DNA of 8,266 bases from DAIDKA01 sp035485475 (GTDB taxonomy: Bacteria; Pseudomonadota; Gammaproteobacteria; Steroidobacterales; Steroidobacteraceae). Shown here piece by piece: positions 5,739 through 8,266 of this stretch. The notes beneath the pieces are model-generated. The model worked only from the letters and a program-made list of their open reading frames with translations. It was not told the origin of the DNA and made no database searches. The translations under genes were made by a program, and so were the position numbers. The stretch lies in contig DATHOA010000101.1 in the NCBI GenBank assembly GCA_035485475.1, positions 1 to 8,266 on the forward strand. The letters are read 5' to 3'. The number at the start of each line of letters is the position of its first letter. The stretch's first letter is position 1.

Positions 5739-7199
5739 ATGCCTGTAAGAATCTGCGCCATCGCCTCCGAAGTCGCGCCATTCGCCAAGACCGGCGGCCT
5801 GGCCGATGTCACCGCGGCGCTCACCAAGTACCTGCACGCCCACGGTCATGACATCCGGCTGTTCACGCCGCTGTACTCCGCCATCGACCGGGCGGCCTGG
5901 GCGCCGAGTCTCGCACCGCGGTTGACGGGTCTGACGATCAGCATCGGTCCGCACCAGTATCAGTATTCGGTCTACACGGCCACGTTGCCGGATTCACAGG
6001 CCCAGGTGTACCTGATCGACTGCCCGACGCTGTACGCGCGGGATGCGATCTACTCCGCCGCGCCCGATGAGCACCTGCGCTTCCTCGCCCTGACGCGTAT
6101 CGCCATCGAGTGCTGCCAGCACCTGGCCTGGAGTCCGCAGATCCTGCACTGCCATGACTGGCATGCCGGCTTCGGACCGCTGCTGCTGCGCACGCTGTAC
6201 AGCTGGGATCAGCTGTTCGCCGCCACGCGCACGGTGCTCACCATCCACAACATCGGTTACCAGGGCGAGTTCCCCGCGGCCGCCGTCGCCGACCTGGCAC
6301 TGGGTGACAACGCCTACCTGCTGCACCAGGATGATCTGCGCGCCGGTCGTATCAATCCGCTCAAGCACGGTTGCATGTATGCGGACGCCATCACCACGGT
6401 CAGTCCGACCTATGCGCTGGAGATCCGCACTCCCGAATACGGCATGGGACTGGACGCCGTGTTGCGCGAGCGGGCCTCCGCGCTGGTCGGCATCCTCAAC
6501 GGCGTCGATTACGATGAATGGGATCCGCGCAACGATCGTCACATCGGCACCGCTTACGACCCCGCGCACCTGTCCGTGAAGGCCGCCCTGAAACAGCAGT
6601 TCGTGACCCGCATGGGCCTGCGGGCCGGTCCGGGTACGGCGCTGGTCGGTGCGGTCACGCGGCTCGCAGCCCAGAAGGGCATCGAGCTGATCGTCGGCGC
6701 TTTGCCGCAGCTGCTTGCCGCTCGTGACCTGGTGTTCGTCGCGCTCGGCGCGGGCGAGCCGCGTTATGAGGAGTCATTGCGCGCCCTGGCCCAGGAGTGG
6801 CCCGGACGGGTCGTATTTCACGAAGGTTACAGCGAGGAGCTCGCGCACTGGATCGAAGCCGCCAGCGATATGTTTCTCATGCCGAGCCAGTACGAGCCCT
6901 GCGGCCTCAACCAGATGTACAGCCTGCGCTACGGTACCGTGCCAGTCGTACGCCGCACCGGCGGGCTCGCCGACTCCGTGCAGCGCTACAACCCGGCCAC
7001 CGGCAGCGGCACCGGGGTCGTGTTCGATCCCTTCACCGCGGCGGCCCTGACCTCTGCCCTGGACACGGCGCTGGATCTGTACGCGCAACCCAGTCATTGG
7101 GATCGCCTGGTGCGCAATGGCATGGCGCAGGACTTCTCCTGGGAGCGCCAGGGGGGGCACTATGTGGCGCTGTTCGAGCGCATGCTCCAAACGAACTAA
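5739..7199 (+). CDS. glgA: Glycogen synthase GlgA (ADP-glucose dependent, GT5)
   Basis: Seen: 486 codons, normal for bacterial GlgA. KTGGLADV (residues 17-24) is the ADP-glucose-binding K-x-G-G-L motif. HCHDWHAGF (137-145) and TIHNIGYQGEFP (168-179) are the conserved N-domain blocks. NGVDYDEWDPRND (254-266) and RLAAQKG (308-314, with the Arg and Lys that hold the diphosphate) start the C-domain. SQYEPCGLNQMYSLRYGTVP (383-402) carries the catalytic-cleft Glu386. RRTGGLADSV and the C-terminal FSWERQ complete the family pattern. Known: it transfers glucose from ADP-glucose to the non-reducing end of alpha-1,4-glucan in the cytoplasm. The start has no visible Shine-Dalgarno; a TATCCT hexamer ends eight bases before the ATG, so a very short or absent leader is possible. 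Its TAA overlaps the stop of the opposing lipoprotein gene. Confidence 0.97.
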   Translation: MPVRICAIASEVAPFAKTGGLADVTAALTKYLHAHGHDIRLFTPLYSAIDRAAWAPSLAPRLTGLTISIGPHQYQYSVYTATLPDSQAQVYLIDCPTLYARDAIYSAAPDEHLRFLALTRIAIECCQHLAWSPQILHCHDWHAGFGPLLLRTLYSWDQLFAATRTVLTIHNIGYQGEFPAAAVADLALGDNAYLLHQDDLRAGRINPLKHGCMYADAITTVSPTYALEIRTPEYGMGLDAVLRERASALVGILNGVDYDEWDPRNDRHIGTAYDPAHLSVKAALKQQFVTRMGLRAGPGTALVGAVTRLAAQKGIELIVGALPQLLAARDLVFVALGAGEPRYEESLRALAQEWPGRVVFHEGYSEELAHWIEAASDMFLMPSQYEPCGLNQMYSLRYGTVPVVRRTGGLADSVQRYNPATGSGTGVVFDPFTAAALTSALDTALDLYAQPSHWDRLVRNGMAQDFSWERQGGHYVALFERMLQTN

Positions 7200-7651
7200 T
7201 GCAGCTGCAGCTCGCCGTGCTGGTCGAACGGCACCGAGCGCAACAGGCCCGAGGACAGTTCGACCTTGCCCCTGATCCGGTATTCGACCGGTCCCGCATT
7301 GCCGCGCACGAACATGCGCAGCAGGGCGGCCGCGGCATTGGCCGTGACATTCATGTCGAACTCGGCATCCCCGCGCGCCGGCACCACGAAGCTCGCACCC
7401 GATTCCCCGCGGGCGCACTCCTCGCCGTTCACATCCAGGGTGTAGTTCAAGCCCTGCACCGGCAGCTCGCGATCATTCGGATTGTGTACGCTCATGCGCA
7501 CCTGCAGATGCTGCTGCCACAGATCACTGTGGCCCATCTGGATATTCACCACCGCGAGCGTCGGGGCCTGCAGATGCGTCCCCAGCACCGAGCAGCCGGC
7601 CACCGCGCCCGCAAGCGTCAGCGCGAACGCCGGGGCGACGCTCCTAAACAC
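7196..7651 (-). CDS. WHy/LEA14-like lipoprotein
   Basis: Seen: 151 codons from GTG at 7651. Residues 1-20 form a lipoprotein signal: Arg3, a hydrophobic stretch and the lipobox VAGC with Cys20. Residue 21 is Ser, not Asp, which by the usual Lol rule favours the outer membrane. The mature part has the WHy/LEA14 pattern: a beta strand with LQVRMSVHNPNDRELPVQGL (about 49-68) followed by NYTLDVNGEECARGES, then VPARGDAEFDMNV and a final strand block. Known: WHy-domain proteins are linked with desiccation and stress tolerance in plants and bacteria, but most bacterial members have no assigned role. The GTG lies inside the end of malQ (8-base overlap), so the two are likely co-transcribed. A TGA six codons upstream in this frame leaves GTG as the only sensible start. 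Its TAG overlaps the glgA TAA tail to tail. Confidence 0.85.
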   Translation of the reverse strand: MFRSVAPAFALTLAGAVAGCSVLGTHLQAPTLAVVNIQMGHSDLWQQHLQVRMSVHNPNDRELPVQGLNYTLDVNGEECARGESGASFVVPARGDAEFDMNVTANAAAALLRMFVRGNAGPVEYRIRGKVELSSGLLRSVPFDQHGELQLH

Positions 7652-8266
7652 GACCGAATACCCGGTTCAGCAAGGCGAAACGCTGCGCCAGTTCCGCCGT
7701 CAGGGAATGCCCGGGCAGGCGCCAGGACCAGTTGCCGATGGCCGTTCCCGGCGTGTTCAGGCGCGCCTCCGAACCCAGGCACAGCACATCCTGCATGGGC
7801 ACGACCGCCAGCTGCGCCACGCTGGCCATGACCGCGTGAATCATGGCGTCCGGCATCTGCCCCGGCGCGGCGCGCAGGAAGTAGTCGACCCGGCGCTGCG
7901 TTTCCGCGTCGAGGCTGGTGTACCAGCCCACCGTGGTGTCGTTGTCATGCGTTCCGGTGTACACCACACTCGCCTGCTCGTACATGTGGGGCAGGTGCAG
8001 ATTGTCGCCGGCGCCATCGAAGCCAAATTGCATGACGCGCATGCCGGCCAGGCCAAAGTCCACGCGCAATGCCTCAACATCCGGAGTGATCACGCCCAGG
8101 TCCTCGGCGACCAGGGGCAGCGACAGCGGCCCCGACCAATCGGCGCCGACACCGTCTCCAGCACCCAGCGAACGCTCGATCGCCCGGAACAGCCCGAGCC
8201 CGGGCCCCCGCTGCCAGGTGCCATCGACGGCGGTGCGGGCGCCCTTGGGGACCGACCAATAGGAGA
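7644..8266 (-). CDS. malQ: 4-alpha-glucanotransferase MalQ (C-terminal part; 5' end outside window)
   Basis: Seen: 206 codons to TAG at 7646-7644, open to the window edge, with SYWSVPKGARTAVDGTW at the visible start. VAEDLGVITPDVEALR contains the GH77 acid/base Glu (codon at 8103-8105), and YTGTHDNDTTVGWY contains the conserved Asp of the THDNDT motif (bases 7935-7952). MRVMQFGFDG, PMQDVLCLGSEARLNTPGT and GNWSWRL are further family blocks. The nucleophile Asp region would be upstream, outside the window. An internal GTG at 8093 gives a shorter frame but cuts through the catalytic domain, so it is not the start. Known: MalQ moves alpha-1,4-glucan segments between maltooligosaccharides in the cytoplasm, and works with glycogen synthesis or breakdown. 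It converges on glgA and is followed by the overlapping WHy lipoprotein. Confidence 0.96.
   Translation of the reverse strand, partial: SYWSVPKGARTAVDGTWQRGPGLGLFRAIERSLGAGDGVGADWSGPLSLPLVAEDLGVITPDVEALRVDFGLAGMRVMQFGFDGAGDNLHLPHMYEQASVVYTGTHDNDTTVGWYTSLDAETQRRVDYFLRAAPGQMPDAMIHAVMASVAQLAVVPMQDVLCLGSEARLNTPGTAIGNWSWRLPGHSLTAELAQRFALLNRVFGRV

Overview
The window is GC-rich chromosomal DNA with very tight gene packing. The TtcA and GlgA sequences are of proteobacterial type, most likely from a gammaproteobacterium of the Xanthomonadales/Nevskiales/Steroidobacter kind. That placement is inferred from protein similarity recalled from memory, not from a search. I see no tRNA, rRNA, CRISPR array, transposase, phage gene or integration site. 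The window reads as core metabolism plus a few poorly characterised genes.

Left half (1-4658), all on the minus strand and transcribed right to left: an M32 carboxypeptidase, then ttcA (tRNA 2-thiocytidine synthesis), then a small dual-specificity/tyrosine phosphatase. After 33 bases come a zincin-type putative metallopeptidase and a D-Ala-D-Ala-ligase-like ATP-grasp enzyme cut by the window edge. Junctions are TGATG (1-base overlap), ATGA (4-base overlap), a 33-base gap, and ATGA again, so the five genes look like one translationally coupled operon. The peptidase/ligase pair at its end is the best candidate for an undescribed system: one protein with a zinc-protease site and one ATP-dependent amide ligase, fused head to tail by a 4-base overlap.

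Middle (4659-4824): a short divergent intergenic region with an AT-rich patch and a 7-bp inverted repeat. It probably holds promoters for both sides.

Right half (4825-8266): a plus-strand alpha/beta-hydrolase of the EstA-like esterase family whose catalytic Ser and probably His are missing; a possible 34-residue membrane protein on the minus strand; then glgA (glycogen synthase) on the plus strand. Converging on glgA from the right are malQ (4-alpha-glucanotransferase, 5' end outside the window) and a WHy/LEA14-type lipoprotein that overlaps malQ. glgA and malQ make this a glycogen/alpha-glucan locus: GlgA extends linear alpha-1,4-glucan from ADP-glucose and MalQ rearranges the chains. The role of the pseudo-esterase and the lipoprotein there is unknown.
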